Position numbers and translations under genes: made by a program | Notes under the pieces: model-generated | Database searches by the model: none | What the model was told of the DNA's origin: nothing | What the model saw: only the letters and a program-made list of their open reading frames with translations | NCBI GenBank assembly: GCA_026125895.1 | Contig: JAHCKG010000013.1 | Coordinates: forward strand, 56,225-120,224 | Source: Pseudolabrys sp. | GTDB taxonomy: Bacteria > Pseudomonadota > Alphaproteobacteria > Rhizobiales > Xanthobacteraceae | Length of the DNA stretch: 64,000 nucleotides | Reading direction: 5' to 3' | Part shown: piece after piece, positions 16,965 through 26,778 of the stretch | How positions within the stretch are numbered: the first letter of the stretch is position 1 | Layout of the letters: the number at the start of each line of letters is the position of its first letter

Positions 16965-18494
16965 TTATTTCCACTTCGCCGCGTAGAAGCGCGGCAGTTC
17001 GTCCGGCTGCGCCGTGAACGACAGTTCGCTCGTGTAGGCGTAGTTCGCCGGATAGGAGAACAGCGGGAACAGGTAGGACTTCTCCGCGATGGTCTTCAGC
17101 GCCTGCTGATAGAGCGACAGACGCTTGTCGGTGTCCACCGCCGTATCGGCTTCGGTGAGCACCTTGCCGACGTCCTTGTCGTGCGTCATGTCGTCGGCCG
17201 AGCCCTTGAAATACACGCCGGTGAAGGCGGAGGCGTCGGCGACCGAGAACGAGCCCCAGGTCTGGAACGCGATCGGCGCCTTGCCTTCGCGGATCAGCGT
17301 GCGCATCGCCGCGTATTTCAGGTAGTTGAGATTGACCTTGATGCCGACCGCCGCGAGATAGCCGATCACCGCTTCGGCATATTCACGCTCGCGGTAAGCC
17401 ACCATTTCGGTGGTGAAGCCGTTGGGGAAGCCGGCCTCCGCCAGCAGCTTCTTCGCCTTGGCCGGGTCGTACGAATAGGTCGGCACCCCCTTGTCGGTGC
17501 AGCCGAACTGATCGATGAAGCAGGCCGAGTTCATGATGCGGGAGCCGCCGCCGACGAGATTGTCGACCATCGCCTTGCGGTCGATCGCATAAGCGACGGC
17601 CTGGCGCACGCGGACATCCTTGAACGGGACCGAGCCCTGCGAACGGCCCAGCGAGTCGAATTGCAGGAAGCCGACGCGCATCGTTTCCGCCGACAGCACG
17701 GAGATGTTCGGCGCAGCCTTGAGCTGCACCGCCTGGTCCTGCGGCACGCGCCAGATCCAGTCGACGCCGCCGGTCATCAATTCGGCCATGCGAGTCTCGG
17801 CGTCGGGGATGACGCGGAAGACGAGCTTGCCGATCGACGGCTGACCGAGCGGGCTATCCTTCCAGTAGTTGGCGTACTTCTCCATGGTCACGCCCTTGCC
17901 CGGCGTCACCGCGGTGACCTTGTACGGGCCGGAGCCGATCGGCGCCTTGGCGAAGCCGTCGAGGCCGACCTTCTTGAAATACTTTTCCGGATAGATCGGC
18001 ACCGGGCCGGCGAGATATTCGACCGCGGCCGGAAACGGACCGACGAGATGAATGCGGACCTGATCGTCACCGATCTTCTCGGCGCTCTTGATCCAGTCGA
18101 CGTTCTGCTTGGTGACGACCTTGGCTTCCGGGCTCACCGCATAGTTCAGCGTAAACACGACGTCGTCGGCGGTCAGCGGATCGCCATTATGGAACGTGAC
18201 GCCCTTGCGGATGGTCAGATCCAGCGTCTGCGGATCGGTCCAGGTCCACTTGGTCGCGAGTTGCGGTTCGTATTTGCCGGTCTTCGGATCGCGATAGACG
18301 AGATTGTCGAAGACGTGGCGGGCGATGATCACGCCCTCGCGCAGATTGTTGTGATACGGGCTGACGTTTTCCGGCTCGGAATCCGAGGCGTAAACCAGCG
18401 TGTCGTTGGCCTTGTTGGCCATGGCGGCCTGGCTCGTGACGCCGATGCCGATCAGAAGCGCGGCTGCGCTCGCGAGTAGAAGGTGCGCTTTCAT
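16965..18494 (-). CDS. Dipeptide ABC transporter substrate-binding protein (SBP family 5, DppA-like)
   Basis: 509 aa from ATG 18494. An ATG two codons upstream (18500) leaves only 1 nt after the GGAGG at 18502-18506, while 18494 has the normal 7-nt spacing. Seen: Sec signal peptide ending about ...SQAAMA, then the SBP_bac_5 pattern (DTLVYASDSEPENVSPY, TIRKGVTFHNGDPLTADDVVFT quoted as KGVTFHNGDPLTADDV). It captures peptides or similar ligands for the downstream permeases. The gene is divergent from an IclR regulator. Confidence 0.9.
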   Translation of the reverse strand: MKAHLLLASAAALLIGIGVTSQAAMANKANDTLVYASDSEPENVSPYHNNLREGVIIARHVFDNLVYRDPKTGKYEPQLATKWTWTDPQTLDLTIRKGVTFHNGDPLTADDVVFTLNYAVSPEAKVVTKQNVDWIKSAEKIGDDQVRIHLVGPFPAAVEYLAGPVPIYPEKYFKKVGLDGFAKAPIGSGPYKVTAVTPGKGVTMEKYANYWKDSPLGQPSIGKLVFRVIPDAETRMAELMTGGVDWIWRVPQDQAVQLKAAPNISVLSAETMRVGFLQFDSLGRSQGSVPFKDVRVRQAVAYAIDRKAMVDNLVGGGSRIMNSACFIDQFGCTDKGVPTYSYDPAKAKKLLAEAGFPNGFTTEMVAYREREYAEAVIGYLAAVGIKVNLNYLKYAAMRTLIREGKAPIAFQTWGSFSVADASAFTGVYFKGSADDMTHDKDVGKVLTEADTAVDTDKRLSLYQQALKTIAEKSYLFPLFSYPANYAYTSELSFTAQPDELPRFYAAKWK

Positions 18495-18543
18495 CTTCAT
18501 GCCTCCACATCACCGGCGCCGCAGCGCCGTCCCTGCTGTTGTT

Positions 18544-18576
18544 ATTAAATTGTAATACCGACAATTAAATGTTAAT
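18544..18576. promoter_or_regulatory. AT-rich direct and inverted repeats between the dipeptide operon and IclR gene
   Basis: ATTAAAT occurs at 18544-18550 and 18564-18570, exactly 20 bp apart, and AATTGT/ACAATT (18548-18553/18561-18566) form a perfect dyad with a 7-bp spacer. In a 65-70% GC background this AT island between two divergent genes is the obvious place for promoter and IclR operator. No footprint knowledge exists for it. Confidence 0.45.
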
Positions 18577-18669
18577 GAAGGCTAGGGGTGCTTCTCCGGT
18601 GTGTCAAGAAAACGGAAAGCTGTCGCGCGCATCAATTGAGAGCACTCCGCCGCCGCAGGAGACGTCCTT

Positions 18670-19446
18670 TTGAGCAAGCGCGAGCAGAATACGCTCTTCG
18701 TCGGTTCCCTGGAGAAGGGAATGCGCGTCCTGGCCGCGTTTGACCACAATCATACGGCGATGGGCTTGACCGAACTCGCCGAGCGCACGGGGCTTGAGAA
18801 GAGCGCCGCCCAGCGCCTGAGCAATACTCTGCACAAGATCGGCTATCTGAACAAGGATCCGGAAACACGGCGCTACAGCCCTTCCCTCAAGTTCCTCGAA
18901 CTCGCCAACGCCTATTGGTGGTCGGACCCGCTGATCCAGCTCGCGATGCCGAAGCTGATCGAACTCGGGCGCCGGTTCCACGAGCGCATCAATCTCGCGC
19001 GGCTCGACGGCCAGGAGATCGTCTATGTCGTTCGCATTCCCACGCAGCTGACGCGCTTCGAAGCCATGATCGCCGGCCGCCGGCTGTCGGCGCTGACGAC
19101 ATCAAGCGGCCGCGCCATGATCGCGCGATTGCCCGACGCCGAACGCCGCAAGGCGGTGCGGACCTGGCCGATCGTGGCGCTGACGCCGAAGACGACGCGC
19201 GACCGCACCAAGATCGCCGCGGCGATCGACGACGCGGCAAAATACGGCTACGGCCTGACGCAGGACGAAAGCCTCTTGAACGAAATCGGCATCGCGGCAC
19301 CGATCCTCGGCCATGACGGCCGGCCGATCGCCGCCGTGCAGTGTTCTGTCTCGAGCCTGCGCTGGAGCCTCGACAAGGTGAAGCGCGAGATCGCGCCGCG
19401 CCTGATCGAGGTCGCCAACTCCTTCAATCCGATGAAACCGGGTTGA
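18670..19446 (+). CDS. IclR-family transcriptional regulator
   Basis: 258 aa with a TTG start; AGGAGA at 18657-18662 is spaced 7 nt from it, which supports this start. Seen: winged HTH (MGLTELAERTGLEKSAAQRL), then the IclR effector domain with a C-terminal GIAAPILGHDGRPIAAV core. It is divergent from the dipeptide importer/M20 operon, which it probably controls. Confidence 0.87.
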   Translation: MSKREQNTLFVGSLEKGMRVLAAFDHNHTAMGLTELAERTGLEKSAAQRLSNTLHKIGYLNKDPETRRYSPSLKFLELANAYWWSDPLIQLAMPKLIELGRRFHERINLARLDGQEIVYVVRIPTQLTRFEAMIAGRRLSALTTSSGRAMIARLPDAERRKAVRTWPIVALTPKTTRDRTKIAAAIDDAAKYGYGLTQDESLLNEIGIAAPILGHDGRPIAAVQCSVSSLRWSLDKVKREIAPRLIEVANSFNPMKPG

Positions 19447-19463
19447 GCCGCGAAGCATCGGCG

Positions 19464-20483
19464 TCAGCCGTTGCGATAGGTGTAGCTGTAGCCGTTGAGT
19501 GCCGGCGCGCCGCCGAGATGCGCGTAGAGCACCTTGGCGCCGTCCGGGAAGTAGCCTTTCTTCACGAGGTCGATCATGCCCTGCATCGATTTGCCCTCGT
19601 ACACGGGGTCGGTGATCATCGCTTCGGTGCGCGCGGCAAAGCGGATCGCCTCGTTGGTCTCGTGGCTCGGCACGCCATAGGCCGGATAGGCGTAGTCCTC
19701 GAGGATGACGATCTCGTCGTCGCGCACGTCGCGGCCGAGTTCGACCAACTCGGCGGTGTTGTCGACGATCTCGCGCACCTGGCTGCGCGTCTGCTGCGGT
19801 GTGCCGGAGGCGTCGATGCCGATCACCTTGTCGGCGCGGCCGTCCGCGGCGAAGCCGACGATCATGCCGCCCTGCGTCGAGCCGGTGACGACGCAGACGA
19901 TGATGTAGTCGAACTTGATGCCCATCTGCGCCTCCTGGGCGCGGACTTCCTCGACGAAGCCGACATAGCCGAGCCCGCCATATTTGTGCACCGAGGCGCC
20001 GGCCGGAATGCCGTAGGGCTTGCCGCCGGCGTCCTTGACGGACTGGATGGCCTCTTCCCAGCTCTTGCGGATGCCGATGTCGAAGCCGTCCGGCACAATG
20101 CGGCTGTCGGCGCCCATCAGGCGCGTGAGCAGGATGTTGCCGACGCGGTCATAGACGGCGTCCTCGTGCGGCACCCAGCTCTCCTGCACCACGACGCATT
20201 TCATGCCGATCTTGGCGGCGGTCGCCGCGACCATGCGGGTGTGGTTGGACTGCACGCCGCCGATCGACACCAAAGTGTCGGCATTCGAGGCGATGGCGTC
20301 CGGCACGATGTATTCCAGCTTGCGCAGCTTGTTGCCGCCGAAGGCGAGCCCGGAGTTGCAGTCGTCGCGTTTGGCGTAGATCTGCACTTTGCCGCCGAGC
20401 GCCTCGGTCATGCGCGGCAGGAACTCGATCGGCGTCGGGCCGAAGGTCAGCGGGTAGCGTTCGAACTTTTCCAGCTTGAGCAT
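19464..20483 (-). CDS. acdS: 1-aminocyclopropane-1-carboxylate deaminase
   Basis: 339 aa, matching the length of known AcdS. It is a PLP enzyme that opens ACC to 2-oxobutyrate and ammonia, lowering plant ethylene. Seen: [16 protein letters not shown] with PLP-Lys at about 52, [19 protein letters not shown] (phosphate loop), the VYEGKS motif with the Tyr-Glu pair that separates true ACC deaminases from D-cysteine desulfhydrases, and the GGAPALN end. It is divergent from an Lrp-type regulator, the arrangement known for acdS/acdR in rhizobia and pseudomonads. Confidence 0.92.
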   Translation of the reverse strand: MLKLEKFERYPLTFGPTPIEFLPRMTEALGGKVQIYAKRDDCNSGLAFGGNKLRKLEYIVPDAIASNADTLVSIGGVQSNHTRMVAATAAKIGMKCVVVQESWVPHEDAVYDRVGNILLTRLMGADSRIVPDGFDIGIRKSWEEAIQSVKDAGGKPYGIPAGASVHKYGGLGYVGFVEEVRAQEAQMGIKFDYIIVCVVTGSTQGGMIVGFAADGRADKVIGIDASGTPQQTRSQVREIVDNTAELVELGRDVRDDEIVILEDYAYPAYGVPSHETNEAIRFAARTEAMITDPVYEGKSMQGMIDLVKKGYFPDGAKVLYAHLGGAPALNGYSYTYRNG

Positions 20484-20636
20484 GAAATGGGTCTCCGGGG
20501 CGCCGCGAGGGGCGAAATACCCCGAAAACCTAGCGGAATTACTGCGAAAGGTGCTTTCTATTATCTCGATGTTTTTTTAGTATATCGGCTCAATTCTACG
20601 ATAGAGGCTGCTTTTATCTCTGATTAAGTCTTATTT

Positions 20637-21104
20637 ATGCAAGAATCTTCCATCGACCGCATCGACCGCCGCATCCTCCAGCATTTGCAGCGCGACGGCC
20701 GCGTCAGCAATGCCGACCTCGCCAAGGCGGTGAACATCAGCCCGGCGACCTGCCACCGCCGCACGCAGCGCTTGATCGATGAAGGCTACATCCGATCCGT
20801 CCGCGCCGAGGTGGCACCCCGCCACGTTGATCGCGGCACGCTGGTCATCGTCGGCGTCGTGCTCGACCGCTCGACGCCGGACAGTTTCGCCGTCTTCGAG
20901 GCCGCCATCGTCAAGCTGCCCTTCGTGCTCGACTGCCACCTGGTCGCGGGCGATTTCGACTTCTTCCTCAAAATCCGCGTGCGTGATATCGACGACTTCA
21001 ACCGGCTGCACGGCGAACAGCTCATCGCCCTGCCCGGCGTGCGGCAGACCCGGACTTTCTTTGTCATGAAGGAAGTGGTCGACAACCGGCCGCTGGATTT
21101 CTGA
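20637..21104 (+). CDS. acdR: Lrp/AsnC-family regulator of ACC deaminase
   Basis: 155 aa. Seen: N-terminal HTH (IDRRILQHLQRDGRVSNADL then SPATCHRRTQRL) and a RAM/AsnC ligand domain with the DFDFFLKI strand. The 153-bp gap to acdS is AT-rich (TTTTTTTAG, TATATC), suited for overlapping promoters. In characterised strains AcdR activates acdS together with its ligand partner; the name here is based on family and position. Confidence 0.85.
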   Translation: MQESSIDRIDRRILQHLQRDGRVSNADLAKAVNISPATCHRRTQRLIDEGYIRSVRAEVAPRHVDRGTLVIVGVVLDRSTPDSFAVFEAAIVKLPFVLDCHLVAGDFDFFLKIRVRDIDDFNRLHGEQLIALPGVRQTRTFFVMKEVVDNRPLDF

Positions 21105-21129
21105 AGCGCGCGGCCACGGAGACGACACG

Positions 21130-22227
21130 GTGACATTCGACAAATTGTTCGACAGCGGCGCGCCGCAACCCACCAAGGCGCAGACCGACCGCATCACCAT
21201 CAAGCGGCCGGACGACTGGCACGTGCATCTGCGCGACGGCGAGATGCTCCGGAGCGTGCTGCCCTTCACCGCGGCGCAATTCGCCCGCGCCATCATCATG
21301 CCGAATCTCGTGCCGCCGGTGACGACCAGCGCCATGGCGGCCGCCTATCGCGAGCGCATCCTCGCGGCGCGGCCTGCCGGCAGCGACTTCACGCCGCTGA
21401 TGACCTGCTACCTCACCGACACGACGTCGCCGGACGACATCGAGCGCGGCTACAAGGACGGCGTCTGGGTCGCGGCCAAGCTCTATCCGGCCGGCGCCAC
21501 CACCAATGCGCATTTCGGCGTCACCAGCATCATCGGCCTCACGCCGGTGCTGGAGCGCATGGAAAAGATCGGCATGAAGCTCCTCGTCCACGGCGAGTCG
21601 ACCGATCCGGCCGTCGATATCTTCGATCGCGAAGCCGACTTCATGGAGAAGGAAATGCTGCCCCTTCTCAAGCGTCATCCCGGCCTCAAGATCGTGGTCG
21701 AGCACGCCACCACGGCGGAAACGCTCGACATCGTCCGCGCGCACAAGAACCACGCCGCCGCGACGCTGACACCGCACCATCTCGTCATCAACCGCACCTC
21801 GATCTTCCAGGGCGGCCTGCGTCCGCACCTGTATTGCCTGCCGGTCGCGAAGCGCGAGAAGCACCGGCTGGCGCTGCGCGCCGCCGCAACCTCCGGCGAG
21901 CCGTGCTTCTTCATCGGCACGGACACGGCACCGCATACCCGCGCCAACAAGGAACGTGAGTGCTGCTCGGCCGGCGTGTTCGGCGGCGCCACCGCGCTGC
22001 AGACCTACGTGCAGGTGTTCGATGAGGAGAACGCCCTCGATCGCTTCGAGGCTTTTGCCTCGCTCAACGGCGCCCGCTTCTACGATCTGCCTGTCAACAA
22101 CGGCACGATCACGCTGCAGCGACGTGCCGGCACGATGCCGCCCGCGGTTTCGGTCGGCGACGACGAGGTGGTCGTGTTCCGCGGTGGCGAAACGCTGCCC
22201 TGGTCGATCGAGAGCGTGCGGCCTTAA
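21130..22227 (+). CDS. pyrC: Dihydroorotase, class II (PyrC type)
   Basis: 365 aa, GTG start with GGAGA 7 nt upstream. Catalyses reversible cyclisation of N-carbamoyl-aspartate to dihydroorotate in pyrimidine synthesis. Seen: metal ligands DDWHVHLRDG (His31, His33), the lysine to be carbamylated in VAAKLYPAG (Lys117), VHGE, VEHATTAE and GTDTAPH (catalytic Asp). All active-site positions are present. It starts 25 nt after acdR but is a housekeeping gene. Confidence 0.93.
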   Translation: MTFDKLFDSGAPQPTKAQTDRITIKRPDDWHVHLRDGEMLRSVLPFTAAQFARAIIMPNLVPPVTTSAMAAAYRERILAARPAGSDFTPLMTCYLTDTTSPDDIERGYKDGVWVAAKLYPAGATTNAHFGVTSIIGLTPVLERMEKIGMKLLVHGESTDPAVDIFDREADFMEKEMLPLLKRHPGLKIVVEHATTAETLDIVRAHKNHAAATLTPHHLVINRTSIFQGGLRPHLYCLPVAKREKHRLALRAAATSGEPCFFIGTDTAPHTRANKERECCSAGVFGGATALQTYVQVFDEENALDRFEAFASLNGARFYDLPVNNGTITLQRRAGTMPPAVSVGDDEVVVFRGGETLPWSIESVRP

Positions 22228-22284
22228 GGCCACCGCAATCGCGCCGCCTCTATCTATTGCAGGACCATAAGGATTTGCCCGACC

Positions 22285-22938
22285 GTGGATGCATCGTCAC
22301 CTCATGAACCGACGCGGATCGACCCGACGCAGCTCGATGCCGACAAGTGCTATCGCCTGCTCACCGGCATCGTCGTGCCGCGGCCCGTCGCCTGGGTAAC
22401 GACCCTGTCGCCGACCGGCGGCGTCAATGTCGCGCCGTTCAGCGTCTTCACGTTCCTGTCGGCGAAACCGCCGACACTCGGCTTCAGCGTCGGCCGCCGC
22501 GGCCGCACCTACAAGGACACCGCGCAGAACATCCTGCGCACCGAGCAATATGTCATCCACATCGCCGACGGCGCGCTGATCGACGCCGTGCACGAAAGCT
22601 CGACCGAATTTCCCGCCGATATCAGCGAAGTCGACCACCTCAAGCTCGAGACCATCCCGAGCGAGAAAGTCGCGCCGCCGCGCATCGCCGCCGCGCCGAT
22701 CGCCATGGAATGCCGGTTTCGCCAATGCCTCGAATTCGGCGAGACGCGCAACCGTTTCATCATTGGCGAGGTCGTGATGATCCACGCCCGCGCAGGCCTG
22801 ATCGACAACGGCAAGATCGACACCATGGCGCTCGATCCGCTGGTGCGCATCGCCGGGCCGAACTACGCCCGCCTCGGCGAGATCGTCACCAAGCGGCCGG
22901 TCTTTCAGGCGCCCAAAACGGTAGCCAAGGACGACTGA
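22285..22938 (+). CDS. Flavin reductase-like (split-barrel FMN-binding) domain protein
   Basis: 217 aa from a GTG at 22285. Seen: TGIVVPRPVAWVTTLSP and NVAPFSVFTFLSAKPPTLGFSVG, the FMN-binding core of the DIM6/NTAB flavin-reductase-like family (second motif quoted as NVAPFSVFTF), plus a C-terminal DPLVRIAGPNYA segment. Members bind FMN and reduce flavin or act as oxidoreductases; the substrate is not predictable. It lies 57 nt after pyrC. Confidence 0.82.
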   Translation: MDASSPHEPTRIDPTQLDADKCYRLLTGIVVPRPVAWVTTLSPTGGVNVAPFSVFTFLSAKPPTLGFSVGRRGRTYKDTAQNILRTEQYVIHIADGALIDAVHESSTEFPADISEVDHLKLETIPSEKVAPPRIAAAPIAMECRFRQCLEFGETRNRFIIGEVVMIHARAGLIDNGKIDTMALDPLVRIAGPNYARLGEIVTKRPVFQAPKTVAKDD

Positions 22939-22940
22939 CC

Positions 22941-22958
22941 GGCGGCCCAATGGCCGCC
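22941..22958. other. GC-rich stem-loop after the flavin reductase-like gene
   Basis: GGCGGCC and GGCCGCC form a perfect 7-bp stem with a CAAT loop, starting 2 nt after the stop codon. There is no T-tract, so it may be a factor-dependent terminator or an mRNA 3' end stabiliser. Confidence 0.4.
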
Positions 22959-23100
22959 CACGGGTGGGCCGGAATGAGCCGGCCGATGGGCAATCCGGAA
23001 ACAACGCCGTCATGCCGCCCGGCGAATTGCGTTGGCGCGCGGTCTTGGCTACCAGACGCGGCAAGGGGCCGCGCGCCGCTCGACCAACAAGGCCAAGACC

Positions 23101-23973
23101 ATGACTGCCAAACTCGTCGATGGCATCGCCGTCGCCGCCAAGATCCGCACCGAGTTGAAGGAACGCGCCAGCCGGTTGACAGCCGCCGGGCACCAACCCG
23201 GTCTCGCCGTGATCATGGTCGGCAACAATCCGGCCTCCGCCGTCTATGTCCGCAACAAGATCCGTGCCTGTCACGAGGTCGGCATCCGGTCGTCGCGCTT
23301 CGATTTTCCCGCCGATGTCGATCCCACCGAGGTGCTAACCTGCATTCAGGGGCTGAACGCCGATCCGGCGGTACACGGCATTCTGGTGCAGTTGCCGCTG
23401 CCGCCGCATTTCCCGATCCCGCTGCTGCTGCAGGCGATCTCGGCGGAAAAGGATGTGGACGGCTTCCACCTCTATAATGTCGGCGGCCTCGTCATCGGCG
23501 AGACGGTGTTCCCGCCCTGCACGCCCTATGGCGTGGTCAAGCTGCTCGAGCACGAAGGCGTCGAGATCGAAGGCAAGAATGTCGTCGTGGTCGGCGCCAG
23601 CAACATCGTCGGCAAGCCGATGGCTCTCATGCTGATGCAGCGCGAGGCGACGGTGTGCATCTGCCATGCCAAGACGCGCGATCTCGCGCAGTTCACCATT
23701 CTCGCCGACATCCTCGTCGTCGCCGCCGGCAAACCGAACCTGATCGTGCCGCAAATGGTGAAGACCGGCGCCGTCGTGATCGACGTCGGCATCAACCGGA
23801 TGCCCGACGGCAAGCTGGTCGGCGATGTCGATTTCGCCGGCGTGTCGCAGAAGGCCTCGCTGATCACGCCGGTGCCGGGCGGCGTCGGCCCGATGACCAT
23901 CACCATGCTGCTCGCCAACACCATCGGCTCGGCCGAGCGGCGCCAAGCCTCGGCGAACCGCACCGCGGCCTGA
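23101..23973 (+). CDS. folD: Bifunctional methylenetetrahydrofolate dehydrogenase/methenyltetrahydrofolate cyclohydrolase
   Basis: 290 aa from ATG 23101; the longer frame lacks homology. Interconverts 5,10-methylene-, methenyl- and 10-formyl-THF with NADP. Seen: VGNNPASAVYVRNKIRAC with the active-site Tyr/Lys, HGILVQLPLP, DGFH, PCTPYGVVKLL, and the NADP loop VVVGASNIVGKPMALML. Complete catalytic set. Convergent with the second peptide importer. Confidence 0.94.
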   Translation: MTAKLVDGIAVAAKIRTELKERASRLTAAGHQPGLAVIMVGNNPASAVYVRNKIRACHEVGIRSSRFDFPADVDPTEVLTCIQGLNADPAVHGILVQLPLPPHFPIPLLLQAISAEKDVDGFHLYNVGGLVIGETVFPPCTPYGVVKLLEHEGVEIEGKNVVVVGASNIVGKPMALMLMQREATVCICHAKTRDLAQFTILADILVVAAGKPNLIVPQMVKTGAVVIDVGINRMPDGKLVGDVDFAGVSQKASLITPVPGGVGPMTITMLLANTIGSAERRQASANRTAA

Positions 23974-23980
23974 GGCGTCT

Positions 23981-24943
23981 TTACAGATTGTGGCAGGCAA
24001 CGAGCCGGTTGTCGGGAGCGAGCGGCCGCAGTTCGGGCACCTCGGCACGGCAACGCTCGCTGACCAGCGGACAGCGCGCGGCATAGGCGCAGCCGGCCGG
24101 CCGATTGAGCTGGCTCGGCGGTTCGCCGGTCTCGATGGCGCCGGCGATGCGTTGTGACGGATCGGGTTTGGGCACCGCGGCCATCAGCGCGCGCGTATAA
24201 GGATGCGCCGCGCGATCGAGGATGGTGCGCGCGTCCGACAGTTCGACGACGCGGCCCATATACATCACGGCGACGCGGTCGCTGATCTGCCCGATGACGC
24301 CGATGTCGTGCGAGATGAACAGCATCGACAATCCGAGCCGCTCGCGCAGGTCCATCATCAGGTTGAGCACCTGGGCCTGGACCGAGACGTCGAGCGCCGA
24401 CACCGGTTCGTCGGCGATGATCACCGCCGGCGCCGGCAGGATGGCGCGGGCGATGCCGGCGCGCTGGCGCTGGCCGCCGCTGAGTTCATGCGGGAAGCGC
24501 GTGGCGAAGGACGGCTCGAGCCCGACCGCGCTCAGCGTCTCGGCGATGCGTGCCGCACGGTCGGCGCGGCTTTTGAAGACCCTGTTGATGTCGCCGGCCT
24601 CGGCCACCGAATCGCCGATCGACCGGCGCGGATTGAGCGAGGCGTAAGGATCCTGAAACACCATGCGCAGATTGAGCCGCATGTCGCGCAGCGCTTGACC
24701 GCGCGCACCGAGCACGTCGGCGCCCTTGAAGCCGATCGCGCCGCTGTCGGGCTGCACCAGCCGCACGATGGAGCGGCCGACCGTGGTCTTGCCGCAGCCG
24801 GACTCGCCGACGATGCCGAGCACCTCACCGGCCGCGAGCGACAGCGATACGCCATCGACCGCCTTGACCCGGTATTTGCGGCCGGCGCGCTTGACGTTGA
24901 ATGACGTCTTGAGATCGCGCACGTCGAGGATGGTGGCGTTCAT
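23981..24943 (-). CDS. Oligopeptide ABC transporter ATP-binding protein (OppF/DppF type)
   Basis: 320 aa from [15 protein letters not shown] at 24943 (the longer frame runs into the OppD-like gene). Seen: [41 protein letters not shown], and oligo_HPY motif GCAYAARCPLVSERC. It overlaps the OppD-like gene by 4 nt. Confidence 0.92.
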   Translation of the reverse strand: MNATILDVRDLKTSFNVKRAGRKYRVKAVDGVSLSLAAGEVLGIVGESGCGKTTVGRSIVRLVQPDSGAIGFKGADVLGARGQALRDMRLNLRMVFQDPYASLNPRRSIGDSVAEAGDINRVFKSRADRAARIAETLSAVGLEPSFATRFPHELSGGQRQRAGIARAILPAPAVIIADEPVSALDVSVQAQVLNLMMDLRERLGLSMLFISHDIGVIGQISDRVAVMYMGRVVELSDARTILDRAAHPYTRALMAAVPKPDPSQRIAGAIETGEPPSQLNRPAGCAYAARCPLVSERCRAEVPELRPLAPDNRLVACHNL

Positions 24944-25914
24944 AGCGGCCTTCCCCCTTGCAGCGGGAAGGCGCACAGCGCCTCGTGGCCCTCGCCGACA
25001 GCAAGCCGCGGCGGCGCGGCGACGAGGCACAGGTCCTGCACCGCCGCGCAGCGCGGCGCGAACACGCAGCCAGTCCTGATCGCGCCGGGGCGCGGCGCCT
25101 GACCGGGAATGGTCGGCAGGCGGCGCGCGCCGAGATTGCGCACCGGCATGCAGTCCATCAGGCCGCGGGTGTAGTGGTGACGCGGCGCATTGAACAGCGC
25201 CCCGACATCGGCGGTCTCGACGATGCGGCCGCCATACATCACGGCGACGCGGTCCGCCAGTTGCGCGATCACGCCCATGTCGTGGGTGATGAACAGCACC
25301 GACATGTCGAGCCGGTTGCACAGCTCGCGCAGCAGGCCGAGGATCTGTATCTGGATGGTGACATCGAGCGCCGTCGTCGGCTCGTCGGCAATCAGCACCT
25401 GCGGCCGGCAGGCGAGCGCGATGGCAATCATGATGCGCTGGCGCTGGCCGCCGGAGAGTTGATGCGGATAGGCCGAGAGCTGCAAGGCGGCGTCCGGGAT
25501 GCGCACCAGCTCCAACAATTCGCGCGCGCGAGCTTGAGCCACCGCGCCCGATGTGCCGTCATGCACGCGCACCGCCTCGGCGATCTGGTCGCCGATGCGG
25601 CGTACCGGATTGAGCGAGGTCATCGGCTCCTGGAAGATCATGGCGATGCGGCCATGCCCGGCTTCAACGCGCTGCCACGGCTGCAACTGCGTGACGTCGG
25701 CGCCGGCGAGATCGATGCGGCCGGCGCGGATGCGCGGGCCCGGCTGCGGCAGCAGGCCCATGACCGCCAGCGACGTCATGCTCTTGCCGCACCCGCTCTC
25801 GCCAACGAGACCGAGGATTTCGCCCTTGCCGATGTCGAACGACACGCCGGACACGATATCGACCGGCGCCGTGTCCGAACCGATGGAAACCGTGAGGTCG
25901 CGGACCGACAGCAT
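24940..25914 (-). CDS. Oligopeptide ABC transporter ATP-binding protein (OppD/DppD type)
   Basis: 324 aa. Seen: [40 protein letters not shown], and [15 protein letters not shown]. It starts 3 nt after the permease stop. Partner of the OppF-like subunit in the cytoplasmic ATPase dimer. Confidence 0.92.
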   Translation of the reverse strand: MLSVRDLTVSIGSDTAPVDIVSGVSFDIGKGEILGLVGESGCGKSMTSLAVMGLLPQPGPRIRAGRIDLAGADVTQLQPWQRVEAGHGRIAMIFQEPMTSLNPVRRIGDQIAEAVRVHDGTSGAVAQARARELLELVRIPDAALQLSAYPHQLSGGQRQRIMIAIALACRPQVLIADEPTTALDVTIQIQILGLLRELCNRLDMSVLFITHDMGVIAQLADRVAVMYGGRIVETADVGALFNAPRHHYTRGLMDCMPVRNLGARRLPTIPGQAPRPGAIRTGCVFAPRCAAVQDLCLVAAPPRLAVGEGHEALCAFPLQGGRPL

Positions 25915-25917
25915 GGC

Positions 25918-26778
25918 CTAGCCCTCGCCGCCGAAGACGCCGCGGAAGCGCGGGTCGAGCCGGTCGCGCAAGGCATCGCCGACGAGATTGAGCGAGAAAG
26001 CCGTCAGCACGATCATCATGCCGGGGAAGAACAGCAGCCACGGCGCACGGGTGATGAAGGTGCGCGATTCCGCCAGCATGTTGCCCCAGCTCGGGATATC
26101 CGGCGGCGCGCCGAGGCCGAGGAAGTCGAGCGAGGCGGCGCCCAACTGAGCGAAGGCGAAGACGAAGCTCGCCTGCACCAGAAGTGGCGAGATGAGGTTG
26201 GGCAGGATGTGCTTGACGATCAGCCAGCCGGTGCCGGAGCCCATGCTGCGCGCCGCCTCGACATAGGTCTCGGCGCGCAGCCGCAAGGTCAGGCCGTAGA
26301 TGATGCGCGTCGTCGTCGTCATGAAACCGGCGCCGATGGCGAGGATGGAATTGGCGACGCTCGGCCCGAGGATGACGATCAGCCCGAGCGCCAGGAGCAG
26401 CGACGGAAACGCCATCAGCACATCGACGATGCGCATCAGCACATGGCCGAGCCGCGGAAACAGAGCCGACAGCACGCCGACCGGGATGCCGGTGATCAGC
26501 GCGAAGAACACCACGCCGGCGCCGATCAGCAGCGCCATGCGCGCCGAGTAGATGGCGCGAGACAGGGTATCGCGGCCGAACTGGTCGGTGCCGAACCAAT
26601 GCGCGGCGTTTGGCGGCGTCAACCGCGCGATCGGATCGATGGCGTAGGGATCGTGCGGCGCCAGCCACGGCGCGAACGCCGCGGCAATGACCATCGCGAG
26701 CAGAACGCATAACCCGACGAGCGCGATCGGCCGCGCGAGGAACGGCGTCAGCCACAAGGTGATGCCGTCGCGGTTCAT
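25918..26778 (-). CDS. Oligopeptide ABC transporter permease (OppC/DppC type)
   Basis: 286 aa from MNRDGITLWL at 26778; a longer frame overlaps the other permease. Seen: FGTDQFGRDTLSRAIYSAR (quoted as FGTDQFGRDTLSR), the OppC hallmark, and EAARSMG in the EAA loop. Overlaps the OppB-like gene by 4 nt. Confidence 0.91.
   Translation of the reverse strand: MNRDGITLWLTPFLARPIALVGLCVLLAMVIAAAFAPWLAPHDPYAIDPIARLTPPNAAHWFGTDQFGRDTLSRAIYSARMALLIGAGVVFFALITGIPVGVLSALFPRLGHVLMRIVDVLMAFPSLLLALGLIVILGPSVANSILAIGAGFMTTTTRIIYGLTLRLRAETYVEAARSMGSGTGWLIVKHILPNLISPLLVQASFVFAFAQLGAASLDFLGLGAPPDIPSWGNMLAESRTFITRAPWLLFFPGMMIVLTAFSLNLVGDALRDRLDPRFRGVFGGEG

Noticed and set aside
15915-18479. 854-aa open frame on the plus strand
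   Set aside because: Antisense to dppB/dppA-like genes that have clear family motifs; no motif of its own.
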